Shown here: piece after piece, positions 25,460-34,425 of the stretch
Position numbering within the stretch: position 1 is the stretch's first letter
Layout of the letters: each line of letters starts with the position of its first letter
Assembly: GCA_030429105.1 (NCBI GenBank)
Contig: JAUIDE010000004.1
Coordinates: 27,987-91,986, forward strand
DNA: 64,000 nucleotides
Origin: Alphaproteobacteria bacterium
GTDB taxonomy: Bacteria; Pseudomonadota; Alphaproteobacteria; Rhodobacterales; Rhodobacteraceae
Reading direction: 5' to 3'
Program-made: the position numbers and the translations under genes
The notes under the pieces: generated by a model
Databases searched by the model: none
What the model saw: only the letters and a program-made list of their open reading frames with translations
Told to the model about the DNA's origin: nothing

Positions 25460-26860
25460 ATGTTCAAGCGCTACCGCAGCCCCGAGCCGCCACGGGCCAA
25501 GCAGCCCCCGCTTATCCAGACCCAGCCGAACCCGCCGCCCCGCCGCGCCCCTGGCCCCGCGGCGGAAGACCAGGGCGACGTCCGGCGGCGGCGGCGGCTT
25601 CTCGACCTGCGTGTGACCATCCACCAGCGCCTGCTCGAAAGCCTGAACCTCTCCGCCATCGAGGATGCGCCCGAGGCGGAGCTCAGGCAGGAGATCGCCG
25701 CGATCAGCCGGGAGACGCTGGCGGATATCGGCGTCGTCGTGAACGCGCAGGAATTCGAGACGCTGATCGGCGCCCTGATCGACGAGGTGACGGGGCTCGG
25801 CCCGCTCGAGCCCCTGCTGAAGGACCCGACCGTCACCGACATTCTCGTGAACACGCATACCCAGTGCTTCGTCGAGCGCTTCGGCAAGCTCGAGCTGACC
25901 GAGGTGCAGTTCAAGGACGAACGGCACCTGATGCGGGTGATCGACAAGATCGTCTCCGCCGTCGGCCGGCGGGTGGACGAGAGCCAGCCCTGGGTGGATG
26001 CGCGGCTGAAGGACGGCAGCCGCGTCAACGCCCTCGTCCCGCCCTGCGCGGTCGACGGGCCTCTTCTCTCCATCCGAAAGTTCTCGAAGCAGCCCTATGG
26101 CATCGACAAGCTGCTGGAATTCAACGCCTTCTCGGAGGATATGGCGCTTTTCCTCCAGGCCGTCGTCGGAACGCGGCTCAACGTGCTCGTCTCGGGCGGA
26201 ACGGGCTCGGGCAAGACGACGACGCTCAACGCCCTCTCCTCCTTCATCTCGAACGCGGAGCGGATCGTCACGATCGAGGACACGGCGGAGCTCCAGCTCC
26301 AGCAGGTCCATGTCGGCCGGATGGAGAGCCGCCCGCCCAACATCGAGGGCAAGGGCGAGGTGAGCCAGCGCGATCTCCTCCGCAACGCGCTCCGCATGCG
26401 GCCCGACCGCATCATCGTCGGCGAGGTTCGCGGCGGCGAGGTGCTGGACATGCTGCAGGCCATGAACACTGGCCATGACGGTTCGATGACCACGATCCAC
26501 GCCAACAGCCCGCGGGATGCGATCGGCCGGATCGAGAACATGGTCTCCATGGCCGGGGTCGACATGCCGATGAAGGCGGTGCGTGCCCAGATCGCCGCGG
26601 CGATCAATGTCATCGTCCAGGTCTCCCGCCTTGCGGACGGCACGCGGCGCATGGTCTCGATCCAGGAGATCACGGGCATGGAGGGCGATGTCGTCGCGAT
26701 GCAGGAGATCTTCCGCTTCGACCGGCGAACGGTCGCGGAGGACGGGCGGGTTATCGGCGACTATGTCGCGACCGGCATCCGCTCCGCCTATGCGGACCGG
26801 TTCCTGCAATGGGGCGTGGCGCTGCCGCAGGATCTCTTCGCCCCCGGCCGGCGGGGCTGA
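25460..26860 (+). CDS. cpaF: Tad pilus assembly ATPase CpaF/TadA
   Basis: The hexameric secretion ATPase that powers pilus extension and retraction, 466 residues. The N-terminal 50 residues are proline-rich and variable. The T2SSE domain shows Walker [15 protein letters not shown] (about residue 250), the Asp box around [13 protein letters not shown], Walker [18 protein letters not shown], and the His box [14 protein letters not shown]. All catalytic elements are intact. It starts one base after the cpaE stop and is followed 6 bases later by tadB. It acts at the cytoplasmic face together with TadB and TadC. Confidence 0.97.
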   Translation: MFKRYRSPEPPRAKQPPLIQTQPNPPPRRAPGPAAEDQGDVRRRRRLLDLRVTIHQRLLESLNLSAIEDAPEAELRQEIAAISRETLADIGVVVNAQEFETLIGALIDEVTGLGPLEPLLKDPTVTDILVNTHTQCFVERFGKLELTEVQFKDERHLMRVIDKIVSAVGRRVDESQPWVDARLKDGSRVNALVPPCAVDGPLLSIRKFSKQPYGIDKLLEFNAFSEDMALFLQAVVGTRLNVLVSGGTGSGKTTTLNALSSFISNAERIVTIEDTAELQLQQVHVGRMESRPPNIEGKGEVSQRDLLRNALRMRPDRIIVGEVRGGEVLDMLQAMNTGHDGSMTTIHANSPRDAIGRIENMVSMAGVDMPMKAVRAQIAAAINVIVQVSRLADGTRRMVSIQEITGMEGDVVAMQEIFRFDRRTVAEDGRVIGDYVATGIRSAYADRFLQWGVALPQDLFAPGRRG

Positions 26861-26866
26861 CCGGCC

Positions 26867-27826
26867 ATGCTCGGCCCCGTCCTCTATGCGATGATCTTCA
26901 TCGGCGTGCTGATGATCGTGGAGGGCGTCTATCTCCTGATTTTCGGCAAGAGCCACAGCCGTGAGAGCAAGGTCAACCGCCGGCTCCGGCTGCTGCAGAA
27001 GGGGGCGGACCGTGAGGAGGTGCTGGTCAAGCTGCGCAAGGAGCAGGAGCGGCATCAGAACGCACGGGAGATTCCGCTCTTCTCCGCCGTCTTCGAGAAG
27101 GCGGCGCAGGCCAACGTTCCGCTTGCGCCCTCGACTCTCGTCGTCATCATGCTCGCCATCGCCAGCGCGGCCTTCGTGATCTTCTCTGTCGCGACCTCCG
27201 CCGGGCTTCTGGTGCGCGTGACGGTGGCGCTCGCGCTCGGCTACGCCTCGGTCTTCCTCTGGCTCAGGAACAAGGCGAAGCGGCGGCTTCAGATGTTTGA
27301 GGAGCAGTTGCCGGACGCGGTGGACCTGATCGTCCGCAGCCTCCGCATCGGCCACCCCTTCACCGCGGCGGTGAACATCGTCGCGCAGGAAATGCCCGAT
27401 CCGCTCGGCTCCGAATTCGGCGTGATCGCGGACGAGAGCACCTACGGCATGCCGGTGACCGAGAGCCTCGACCGTCTCGCGGCGCGGGTGGATGTGCCGG
27501 ATCTCCGTTTTCTCGCCGTCGCCGTGACCATCCAGTCGCAATCGGGCGGTAACCTCGCCGAGATCCTCAACGGGCTCAGCCAGGTCGTCCGCGCCCGGTT
27601 CAAGCTCTTCCGCAAGGTCGCCGCGATCACGGCGGAGGCGCGGTGGTCCGGCTGGTTCCTCTCGATCTTTCCCATCATCGCTCTGCTACTCGTCCAGATC
27701 GTTCAGCCCGGCTATTATGACCGGGTTTCGGATCATCCTCTGTTCGTGCCGGGCACGATCATCGTCAGCATTCTGCTGATCGTGAACGTGTTCTTCATGC
27801 GCTGGATGGTGAACATAAAGGTCTGA
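26867..27826 (+). CDS. tadB: Tad pilus inner-membrane protein TadB
   Basis: A 319-residue T2SF-type platform protein with predicted helices at both ends (about 5-25, 90-125, 265-285 and 300-318) and a central cytoplasmic T2SF domain. Family landmarks are FEEQLPDAVDLIVRSLRIGH, the MPDPLGSEFGVIADES block, and SGGNLAEILNGLSQVVRARF. With TadC it forms the membrane platform that receives Flp subunits and is driven by CpaF. It sits 6 bases after cpaF and 3 bases before tadC, in the standard order. Confidence 0.95.
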   Translation: MLGPVLYAMIFIGVLMIVEGVYLLIFGKSHSRESKVNRRLRLLQKGADREEVLVKLRKEQERHQNAREIPLFSAVFEKAAQANVPLAPSTLVVIMLAIASAAFVIFSVATSAGLLVRVTVALALGYASVFLWLRNKAKRRLQMFEEQLPDAVDLIVRSLRIGHPFTAAVNIVAQEMPDPLGSEFGVIADESTYGMPVTESLDRLAARVDVPDLRFLAVAVTIQSQSGGNLAEILNGLSQVVRARFKLFRKVAAITAEARWSGWFLSIFPIIALLLVQIVQPGYYDRVSDHPLFVPGTIIVSILLIVNVFFMRWMVNIKV

Positions 27827-27829
27827 GCG

Positions 27830-28810
27830 ATGGAGCGGCTCTTCGACCTCGCCTGGAACACGGCGACCGACGCCTTCGGGCCCGGCGGCCCGTTCTATGT
27901 GCTGGCGGCGATCGGCGCGCTGCTCGTCCTCGTCGCCGCCCCTCTGGCCCTCAGGCGGAAGGAGGATCCGGTCGAACGGCTCGGTCGGATGGACCGGGGC
28001 GCCGAACAGAACCGCAGTTCCGAAGCGCTGCGTCTCGATCGGGACAAGCCGCGTTTCGAGGCGCTGGCGCCCTATCTCGAGCCGGCGGACGAGGGGCAGC
28101 TTTCCGAAGTGCGGGCGCGGCTCCTGCGCGCCGGCTACAGGACGCGCTCCGCCGTCCGCATCTTCTATCTCGCGCGGGCGGGGCTCGCCGTCGGGCTTGT
28201 CGTGTTCTTCCTGCTCGTCATCGGCCTGACGAGCGAGCAGCCGGATCCGGGGCGGCTCGTCGTCGTTTCCGCGCTCGCGGGAATCTTCGGCTATCTCGCG
28301 CCCTCCTGGTGGATCTCCCGCCGCCGCAAGCTCCGCCAGCAGGAGATGGCGGACGGGTTTCCGGATGCGCTCGACCTCATGCTCGTCTGTGTGGAGGCCG
28401 GCCAGTCCCTCGACCAGGCGATCATCAGGGTCGCCGGCGAGGTGAAGGAGGCGCATGGCGCGCTGGCGGAGGAGTTGCAGATCGTCTCCGCCGAGATGCG
28501 CGCGGGCAAGGACCGCGCGCTCGTCCTCCGCGACTTCGCCGACAGGACGGGGGTCTCCGACATCTCGGCCTTCGTCACCGTACTCGTCCAGTCCGTCTCG
28601 TTCGGCACGTCGATTTCCGCCGCACTCCGCGTCTACGCGGCCGAGATGCGGGACAAGCGTCTCATGCGGGCGGAGGAGAAGGCGAACACGCTGCCCACCA
28701 AGCTGACCCTCGGCACGATGTTCTTCACGGTGCCGCCGCTCATGCTGATCCTGATTGGCCCCTCGCTGATCGAGATCATCCGGGCGCTGGCGAATTTCAA
28801 CAACCGATGA
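27830..28810 (+). CDS. tadC: Tad pilus inner-membrane protein TadC
   Basis: The second platform protein, 326 residues, homologous to TadB. The T2SF domain carries GFPDALDLMLVCVEAGQSLD, the EVKEAHGALAEELQIVSAEM block and SFGTSISAALRVYAAEMRD. Hydrophobic segments lie near residues 25-42, 112-150 and 290-318. It partners TadB in the inner membrane. The stop overlaps the following TPR lipoprotein start by 4 bases (ATGA), continuing the chain of coupled genes. Confidence 0.95.
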   Translation: MERLFDLAWNTATDAFGPGGPFYVLAAIGALLVLVAAPLALRRKEDPVERLGRMDRGAEQNRSSEALRLDRDKPRFEALAPYLEPADEGQLSEVRARLLRAGYRTRSAVRIFYLARAGLAVGLVVFFLLVIGLTSEQPDPGRLVVVSALAGIFGYLAPSWWISRRRKLRQQEMADGFPDALDLMLVCVEAGQSLDQAIIRVAGEVKEAHGALAEELQIVSAEMRAGKDRALVLRDFADRTGVSDISAFVTVLVQSVSFGTSISAALRVYAAEMRDKRLMRAEEKANTLPTKLTLGTMFFTVPPLMLILIGPSLIEIIRALANFNNR

Positions 28811-29373
28811 CGCGCCCGCTTGCGGCGCTCGCGCTCCTTCTCGCGCTCGCCGCCTGCGCGCCCCCGTCGCCGCCTGGCGCCGCCTCCGCCGAGCCGCCGG
28901 AGGATATCGGGCTCAGGCTCCTCGCGCAGGATCAGCCCGAGATGGCGCTTCGCGCCTTCAACCGGGCCATCGCCGCGGCCGACGGGCCCGCGGCGCGCGC
29001 GGAGGCGATGACGGGCGCAGGCGTCGCCATGATCCGCCTCGGGCGAATGACAGAGGCTGCGAGAACGCTGGAGGCCGCTGTCGCGCTCGCGCCCGACGCG
29101 CCGGGCGCGCCTGTCACGCTCAACGCGCTCGGCGTCGCGTCCTACGCCGCGGGGCGGCCCGAGGAGGCGCTCGCCGCCTTCCGAAGAGCCGAAGCGCTCA
29201 TCGGAGGGGAGGACCCTGCGATCCACGCCAATATCGCGCTGGCGGAAGCGGCGATCAGAGAGGCGGCGGACGTCGAACTGGACGAGTTCGACTACGATGT
29301 GATTCAATACGGACATGGCGTCTGGCGCCTCGCGCCGCGGCGCGCCGCCGCTCCGGAGGATCGCCGACCATGA
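28807..29373 (+). CDS. TPR lipoprotein of the Tad locus (first)
   Basis: A 188-residue predicted lipoprotein: signal MTRPLAALALLLALAAC with a lipobox cysteine, then at least three tetratricopeptide-like repeats (ALRAFNRAIAAADGP, MTEAARTLEAAVALAPDAP and PEEALAAFRRAEALIGGEDP). It resembles TadD, the lipoprotein needed for pilus assembly and probably for secretin insertion. A second TPR lipoprotein follows, so the TadD role may be shared. The start overlaps the tadC stop, and the stop overlaps the next start by 4 bases. Confidence 0.82.
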   Translation: MTRPLAALALLLALAACAPPSPPGAASAEPPEDIGLRLLAQDQPEMALRAFNRAIAAADGPAARAEAMTGAGVAMIRLGRMTEAARTLEAAVALAPDAPGAPVTLNALGVASYAAGRPEEALAAFRRAEALIGGEDPAIHANIALAEAAIREAADVELDEFDYDVIQYGHGVWRLAPRRAAAPEDRRP

Positions 29374-30242
29374 CCCGCCTTCGCCGCCTCGCCGCTCTCG
29401 GCCCGCTCGCCGGGTTTCTTCTCCTCGGCGCCTGCGCGGAGCCGTTCGACGCCCCCTATGAGGGCGAGACGGGCGCGCCCGAGGCGGTGAACGCGATCGA
29501 CGCGGCGGGGCTCAACGACCTGATGCTGACCGTCTCCGACCCCGAGACAGCGGTGAGCTATTTCAGGCGGGCGCTGGACGAGACGCCGGAGAGGGCCGAT
29601 CTCCGCCGCGGCTACGCCATCGCGCTCGCCCGCGCGCGCCGCTTCGCCGAGGCGGCGGAGGTTTTCGCGGGGCTGGAGGCCGACGGGCTGGCGGATGACG
29701 CGCTGCGCGTCGAATATGCGCACAGCCTCGCCCGCCTCGCGCGCTGGGAGGAGGCGGAGAGCCAGCTTGCGCTCGTCTCCTCCTCGCTCGACACGCCGCG
29801 CCGCCACCTGATCGACGCCATGCTCGCCGACCAGAGGCAGGATTGGGCAGGGGCGGACGCGGCCTACGAGGCCGCGCGCCGCCGCGCGGTGAACCCGGGG
29901 GCCGTCCTGAACAACTGGGGCGTCAGCCGCCTCTCGCGCGGCGACGCGGCGGCGGCGGCGCGAACCTTCGAGGAGGCGCTGTCCTTCGACCCGCGCCTCT
30001 TCAACGCGAAGAACAACCTCGCCGTGGCCCGCGCGCTCGAAGGGGAATACAGCCTGCCGCTCGTCAGCCTTTCGGAGGAGGAGCGCGCGACGCTCCTGCA
30101 CAATGTCGGCGTGGTCGCGCTCCGGCGGGGGGACGTCGAGGCGGCGAAAGGGCTCTTCTCCATGGCGGTCGCGGCGCATCCGCGCTTCTATCCCGAGGCG
30201 GCGGAGAAACTCGCGGCGCTTCAGGCCAGCGTGACGAACTGA
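29370..30242 (+). CDS. tadD: TPR lipoprotein, TadD-like (second)
   Basis: A 290-residue lipoprotein (lipobox LLLGAC near residue 21) with several TPRs, clearest at ETAVSYFRRALDETPERADL, FAEAAEVFAGLEADG and AAARTFEEALSFDPRLFNAK. The NNWGV and KNNLAVA wording is typical of TadD proteins. It is likely the pilotin-like factor for the CpaC secretin at the outer membrane. Of the two neighbouring TPR lipoproteins this one is longer and closer to canonical TadD, so the symbol is given here with moderate confidence. The prepilin peptidase begins 6 bases downstream. Confidence 0.82.
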   Translation: MTRLRRLAALGPLAGFLLLGACAEPFDAPYEGETGAPEAVNAIDAAGLNDLMLTVSDPETAVSYFRRALDETPERADLRRGYAIALARARRFAEAAEVFAGLEADGLADDALRVEYAHSLARLARWEEAESQLALVSSSLDTPRRHLIDAMLADQRQDWAGADAAYEAARRRAVNPGAVLNNWGVSRLSRGDAAAAARTFEEALSFDPRLFNAKNNLAVARALEGEYSLPLVSLSEEERATLLHNVGVVALRRGDVEAAKGLFSMAVAAHPRFYPEAAEKLAALQASVTN

Positions 30243-30248
30243 CCGCGG

Positions 30249-30728
30249 ATGAGCTTCGACGCGCCCCTCGCCGCGCTCCTGATCGCCGCGCCGCCGGCGC
30301 TGGCCGTCGCGATATCCGACCTGCGCACAATGCGCATTCCGAACTGGCTGACCGGGGCGACCTTTGCGCTCTTTCTGGGCTTCGTCTTTCTTGTGCTGCC
30401 CGCCGAGGCCGTGCTCTGGCGGCTGGGCGGCGCTGCGATCGTGCTCGCCTGCGGTTTCGGCCTCTTTCTTCTCGGCGTGGTCGGCGGCGGGGATGCGAAG
30501 GCGGCGGCGGCCTTCGCGCCGCTCGTCGCGCCGCATGACGCCGGCGCGGCGCTTGTCCTGCTTGCGCTCTCCGCGCTCGTCGGGCTGATGATCCTCTCGC
30601 TCCTCAGGCGCACGGCGCTCGCCCGCGGGGGCTGGGCCGTCTGGTCAGCCCGGCGCGCCTTTCCCTATGGCGTCGCGCTTTCCTCGGCGCTCCTGATCTA
30701 CCTCGCCCTCGCGGCCTTCGCGGTGTGA
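30249..30728 (+). CDS. cpaA: prepilin peptidase CpaA/TadV
   Basis: An inner-membrane aspartic protease of 159 residues that removes the leader of Flp and pseudopilins. It is the short CpaA/TadV form without the N-methyltransferase domain. Both catalytic aspartates are in family context: AISDLRTMRIPN (about residue 23) and VVGGGDAKAAAAFAPL (about residue 79, GxGD-type). About five hydrophobic helices are predicted. It lies near the end of the Tad locus, not beside flp as in many Tad clusters. The AAA ATPase starts 4 bases downstream. Confidence 0.93.
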   Translation: MSFDAPLAALLIAAPPALAVAISDLRTMRIPNWLTGATFALFLGFVFLVLPAEAVLWRLGGAAIVLACGFGLFLLGVVGGGDAKAAAAFAPLVAPHDAGAALVLLALSALVGLMILSLLRRTALARGGWAVWSARRAFPYGVALSSALLIYLALAAFAV

Positions 30729-30732
30729 CGCA

Positions 30733-32010
30733 ATGAAAGGACATCCGCCGCCCTCGCCCCGCAAGCTGGAGGAGACCGGGCTGGAGCCCGGCTTCCTGCT
30801 CGACCACATGATCCGCAGCATCTATCGCCTCGGGCCGGAGACGCCTTCCGAGATCGCCGCGGCGCTAAGGCTCGCGACGCCCATCGTCGACGGCCTGATC
30901 GAGGAGGCGCGGGCGGCGCGCCTCCTGCAGACGCTCGGCGTCCGCTCGGGATCGGTCGCTGCGGAAATGCGCTACGAGCTTTCGGAGGCGGGGCGCGCCT
31001 GGGCGCTCGATTCCCTCAGACAGACTGAATATGTCGGCCCTGCGCCCGTGCCGCTCGCGCAGTTCGTCGCCCAGGTCGCGCGCCAGAGCATCCGGACGGA
31101 GACGATCGACCGCGCGCGCCTCTCGGAGGTTCTCGCCGGGCTGACCCTGCCGGAGCGGGTGACCGGCGCCGTGGGGCCGGCGGCGAACTCCGCCTCCTCG
31201 ATGCTGCTCTACGGCCCGCCCGGAAACGGCAAGTCCTCCATCGCGAAGGCGATCTGCGCGGCCTTCCGCGACGCGGTCTTCATCCCGCACGCCATTGAGC
31301 TGGACCGGCAGGTCATCACCCTTTTCGACGCGACGGTTCACCGCGTCGTGCCGCTGGCGCGACAGGGGGAGGGAGGGCTGCGCCTCACGCTCGGCTTCGA
31401 CAAGCGCTATCAGGTCTGCCGCCGCCCTGTGGTCGTGACCGGCGGCGAGCTGACCATCGACATGCTCGACCTCTCCTTCAACGCGACGACGCATATTTAC
31501 GAGGCGCCGCTGCAGCTGAAGGCCGCCGGGGGCGTTTTCGTGATCGACGATTTCGGGCGCCAGCGGGAACAACCTCAGGCGCTCATCAACCGCTGGATCA
31601 TCCCGCTGGAGCGCAGCGTCGACTATCTGACGCTCCAGACAGGCCGGAAGCTGGAGGCGCCCTTCGACACGCTGGTGATCTTCTCCACCAACATCCCGCC
31701 GCGGCAGCTGGTGGACGACGCCGCGCTACGCCGTATCCGGCACAAGATCGAGGTCGGCCGCCCGAACCGGGAGGATTTCATCCGCATCCTCGTCGAGGCC
31801 TGCCGCCGCCGCTCCGTGCCGCCCGAGGAGGAGGGGATCGCCTTCCTCCTCGCCGAACTCTATGGCGAGGGCGGCGCGGACTTCGCCGCCTATCACCCCG
31901 AATTCCTGCTCGACCAGCTCGCCGCGATCAGCGCCTATGAGGGCGTGGAGCCGCGGCTCACGCCTGCGCTGCTGCGCCGCGCCTGGGGCAACCTCTTCAC
32001 ATCCGCCTGA
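30733..32010 (+). CDS. AAA-family ATPase with N-terminal winged-helix-like domain, terminal gene of the Tad locus
   Basis: A 425-residue cytoplasmic ATPase. Residues about 20-95 look like a winged-helix fold (SIYRLGPETPSEIAAALRLA and a YELSEAGR wing). The AAA core has Walker A LLYGPPGNGKSSIAKA (about 158-173), Walker B GGVFVIDDFG (266-275), a sensor-like VIFSTNIPP and an ALRRIRHKIEV arginine region. A four-cysteine cluster is absent. It is not one of the named Tad components, but it starts 4 bases after cpaA, so co-expression is very likely. Possible roles are remodelling of the pilus machine or regulation. The function is unknown. Confidence 0.8.
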   Translation: MKGHPPPSPRKLEETGLEPGFLLDHMIRSIYRLGPETPSEIAAALRLATPIVDGLIEEARAARLLQTLGVRSGSVAAEMRYELSEAGRAWALDSLRQTEYVGPAPVPLAQFVAQVARQSIRTETIDRARLSEVLAGLTLPERVTGAVGPAANSASSMLLYGPPGNGKSSIAKAICAAFRDAVFIPHAIELDRQVITLFDATVHRVVPLARQGEGGLRLTLGFDKRYQVCRRPVVVTGGELTIDMLDLSFNATTHIYEAPLQLKAAGGVFVIDDFGRQREQPQALINRWIIPLERSVDYLTLQTGRKLEAPFDTLVIFSTNIPPRQLVDDAALRRIRHKIEVGRPNREDFIRILVEACRRRSVPPEEEGIAFLLAELYGEGGADFAAYHPEFLLDQLAAISAYEGVEPRLTPALLRRAWGNLFTSA

Positions 32011-32017
32011 GGGGCGT

Positions 32018-32365
32018 TCAGGGCAGCGGCAGCTCCAGCACGCGCGGGCTCCAGCCGTCCACATTGTCCCGCGCCTCGATCAAGACGCGGGAGACGCCTT
32101 CGGGAATCGCGACGCCGCTCAGCGATCGGGTGAAGGGCTGCTCGTCCACATGCGGGTGGAGAAGCGTCCGCTGACCGTAGACCGCACCGTCCGGCCCGAC
32201 GACGCGCCAGGCGTCCGCGTAATGCTCCCAGCCCGTATCCTCGTGGCGGAGCGTCACGTCGAACCGCCACCCGTCCGCCTCCCTCGTCGCCTTTGCGTCC
32301 ACGACCTCCACCTCCCCGGCGAGGGCGGGAGCGGCGACGAGGGCGATCAGGAGGAGGGCGCGCAT
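32018..32365 (-). CDS. small exported protein, function unknown
   Basis: A 115-residue protein with a clear signal peptide (MRALLLIALVAAPALAGE, cleavage after ALA) and no later membrane helix, so it is periplasmic. The mature part is beta-rich (WRFDVTLRHEDTGWEHYADAW, then VYGQRTLLHPHVDEQPFTRS) with a well-formed pattern that looks like a conserved alphaproteobacterial family without known function. It converges on the Tad-locus ATPase gene with a 7-base gap. The NADP-dependent oxidoreductase gene lies upstream of it on the same strand (52-base gap), so the two may share a transcript. Confidence 0.72.
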   Translation of the reverse strand: MRALLLIALVAAPALAGEVEVVDAKATREADGWRFDVTLRHEDTGWEHYADAWRVVGPDGAVYGQRTLLHPHVDEQPFTRSLSGVAIPEGVSRVLIEARDNVDGWSPRVLELPLP

Positions 32366-32417
32366 GGCGGGAAGATGGGTCCCCGGGTGCGATTCGGCAA
32401 TCGCGCGGGCCGCCGCC

Positions 32418-33446
32418 TCACGCCACCTTCACCACCGCCTTGCCGAAATTCGAGCCCGTCATCAGCGAGAGGAACGCCGCCGGCGCGTTCTCCAGACCCT
32501 CCGTCACCGTCTCCCGCGTCGTGATCTCGCCGGCTGCGACGAGGGGGGCGATTTCCTTCAGGAACTCGCCCTGCTTCTCTGCATGATCAAAGACGATGAA
32601 GCCGCGGACGGAGATGCGCTTCGTCAGCACCGCGCGCCAGAAGCCGGGGAACCGGTCCGGCCCCTCGGGCGCCTCCGTGGCGTTGTAGACGCTGATCATG
32701 CCGCAGACCGGGATGCGCGAGAAATCGTTCAGGAGCGGAAACACGGCGTCGAAGGTCACGCCCGCGACATTCTCGAAATAGATGTCGATCCCGTTCGGGC
32801 AGGCTTCCCTGAGCTTCGCCTTGAGCTCCGGGTCCTTGTGGTCGACGCAGGCGTCGCAGCCCAGAACCTCCACCGCATAGGCGCATTTCTCCGCCCCGCC
32901 CGCGACGCCTACGACTCGGAGCCCCTTCCGCTTCGCCATCTGGCAGACCATCGCGCCCACCGCGCCGGTGGCGGCGGAGACGACGATCGTCTCCCCCTCC
33001 ACGGGCCGCCCGTGGATGTTGAGGCCGACCCAGGCGGTGAAGCCCGGCATCCCCAGCGCGCCGATGGAGAGCGAGGGCGAAAGCGTCTTCCCCCAGCCGA
33101 GCGCCGGGTCGAGCTTCGTGAGCCCCTCGCCCGAATGGCCCTGCTCATGCGCCCAGTTCATGATCCCCATGACGAGCGAGCCGACCGGGAACTTCGCGTT
33201 GTCGCTTTCCGTCACCTCGGCCACGCCGCCCGAATAGATCGGCTTCCCAGGCTCGAAGGGCTGCGCGTAGGATTTCGCCTGGGACATGCGGCCGCGGAGA
33301 TAGGGGTCGACCGACAGCCAGAGCAGCTTCAGCGCGACGCCCCCGGCCGGGGCCTTCGCCGGCGCGGCGTCGCGGATCGCGAACGTGTCGCTCGTCGGCA
33401 TCCCGACGGGGTAGGCGCTCAGCAGTATTTCCTTCGATGCGGTCAT
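32418..33446 (-). CDS. NADP-dependent MDR-superfamily oxidoreductase (PTGR/CurA-like)
   Basis: A 342-residue zinc-independent medium-chain reductase. The N-terminal PYLRGRMSQAKSYAQPFEPG and the coenzyme motif VSAATGAVGAMVCQMAKRKG (about residues 150-169, AxxGxxG type) are typical of the leukotriene B4 12-hydroxydehydrogenase/CurA branch, which reduces alpha,beta-unsaturated ketones or aldehydes with NADPH. The YFENVAGVTFDAVFPLLNDF segment is also characteristic. It is divergent from the SDR gene at 33603. The shared 156-base gap contains two copies of the rare heptamer GCTAGGG (33510 and 33563). Confidence 0.92.
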   Translation of the reverse strand: MTASKEILLSAYPVGMPTSDTFAIRDAAPAKAPAGGVALKLLWLSVDPYLRGRMSQAKSYAQPFEPGKPIYSGGVAEVTESDNAKFPVGSLVMGIMNWAHEQGHSGEGLTKLDPALGWGKTLSPSLSIGALGMPGFTAWVGLNIHGRPVEGETIVVSAATGAVGAMVCQMAKRKGLRVVGVAGGAEKCAYAVEVLGCDACVDHKDPELKAKLREACPNGIDIYFENVAGVTFDAVFPLLNDFSRIPVCGMISVYNATEAPEGPDRFPGFWRAVLTKRISVRGFIVFDHAEKQGEFLKEIAPLVAAGEITTRETVTEGLENAPAAFLSLMTGSNFGKAVVKVA

Positions 33447-33602
33447 GGTTCGGTCTCCTCCGGTTTGGCGCGGACCCTATCCCGGCGGCGCCGGCCCCGC
33501 CATAGTGACGCTAGGGAAGACCGGCCATGCGCGCGAGGGGGCTTGCGCCGCGCCGTCCGGCGGCTAGGGTTCCGCCAAACACGAAAAAGGGGAAGGGGAC
33601 GC

Positions 33603-34412
33603 ATGGGCGCGCTCGACGATCTGTTCAGCCTCGCCGGGAAGACCGCGCTAGTCACCGGCGGCGCGACGGGCATCGGGCGAATGGCGGCGACGGGCCTCGC
33701 CGGCGCCGGCGCGCGCGTCCTCATCGCCTCCCGCAAGGCGGAGATGTGCGAGACGACGGCGAGGGAGATCAACGAACTCGGCCTTCCCGGCTCCGTCGAG
33801 GGCTTCGCCGGCGACGTGGGAACCGAGGAGGGCTGCGCCGCGCTCGCTGCCGAGGTCGCGGCGCGAACCGGGAAACTCCACATTTTGATGAACAACGCCG
33901 GCCTCACCTGGGGCAAGCCCTATGGCGAGTTTCCCTTCTCCGCCTGGGAGAAGGTGATGCGGGTCAACGTCTCCGGCCTCTTCCACCTCACGCAGCTTCT
34001 CACCCCGCTCCTCGAGAAGACCGCGACGCTGGAGGACCCGGCGCGCATTATCAACGTCGGCTCGGTCATGGGGACGGCGCCGATCGGCGTCGGCGCCTAT
34101 TCCTATTCCGCCTCCAAGGGCGCGGTTCATCACCTGACGAAGATCCTCGCCACCGAGCTGGCGGAGAAGCGGATCACCGTGAACGCCATCGCCCCCGGCC
34201 CCTTCCAGTCCAACATGACGGCCTTCGCGACGGCGGACGCCGAGAACCGGGACCGTATCGGGGCCAAGACCCCGCTGGGCCGCATCGGCATGCCGGACGA
34301 CATCGCCGGGCTGATGGTGTTCCTGAGCGCGAAGGCCGGCGCCTATGTGACCGGCGCGATCATACCCGTTGACGGCGGCATCCATGTCGAAACCGTCAAG
34401 GACCTTTTCTGA
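33603..34412 (+). CDS. short-chain dehydrogenase/reductase
   Basis: A 269-residue classical SDR. Motifs are VTGGATGIGRMAA (coenzyme TGxxxGxG), MNNAGLTWG (NNAG), a catalytic serine in NVGSVMG, YSYSASKGAVHHL (YxxxK) and the IAPGPFQSNM region. It probably oxidises or reduces a hydroxyacyl-CoA-type substrate. GAAGGGGAC precedes the ATG at 33603. The acyl-CoA dehydrogenase starts 13 bases after it and a phosphotransferase follows that. The trio SDR, ACAD and APH kinase matches the LvaD/LvaC/LvaA set that degrades levulinate through 4-phosphorylated acyl-CoA. The role is therefore inferred as a 4-oxoacyl-CoA/4-hydroxyacyl-CoA oxidoreductase. Confidence 0.92.
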   Translation: MGALDDLFSLAGKTALVTGGATGIGRMAATGLAGAGARVLIASRKAEMCETTAREINELGLPGSVEGFAGDVGTEEGCAALAAEVAARTGKLHILMNNAGLTWGKPYGEFPFSAWEKVMRVNVSGLFHLTQLLTPLLEKTATLEDPARIINVGSVMGTAPIGVGAYSYSASKGAVHHLTKILATELAEKRITVNAIAPGPFQSNMTAFATADAENRDRIGAKTPLGRIGMPDDIAGLMVFLSAKAGAYVTGAIIPVDGGIHVETVKDLF

Positions 34413-34425
34413 GGAGACGACGACG

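Noticed and set aside
25235..27541. A 768-codon minus-strand open frame opposite cpaE, cpaF and tadB
   Set aside because: It is antisense to three clear Tad genes, with repetitive Arg/His/Asp composition and no recognisable domain. It is a GC-driven shadow.
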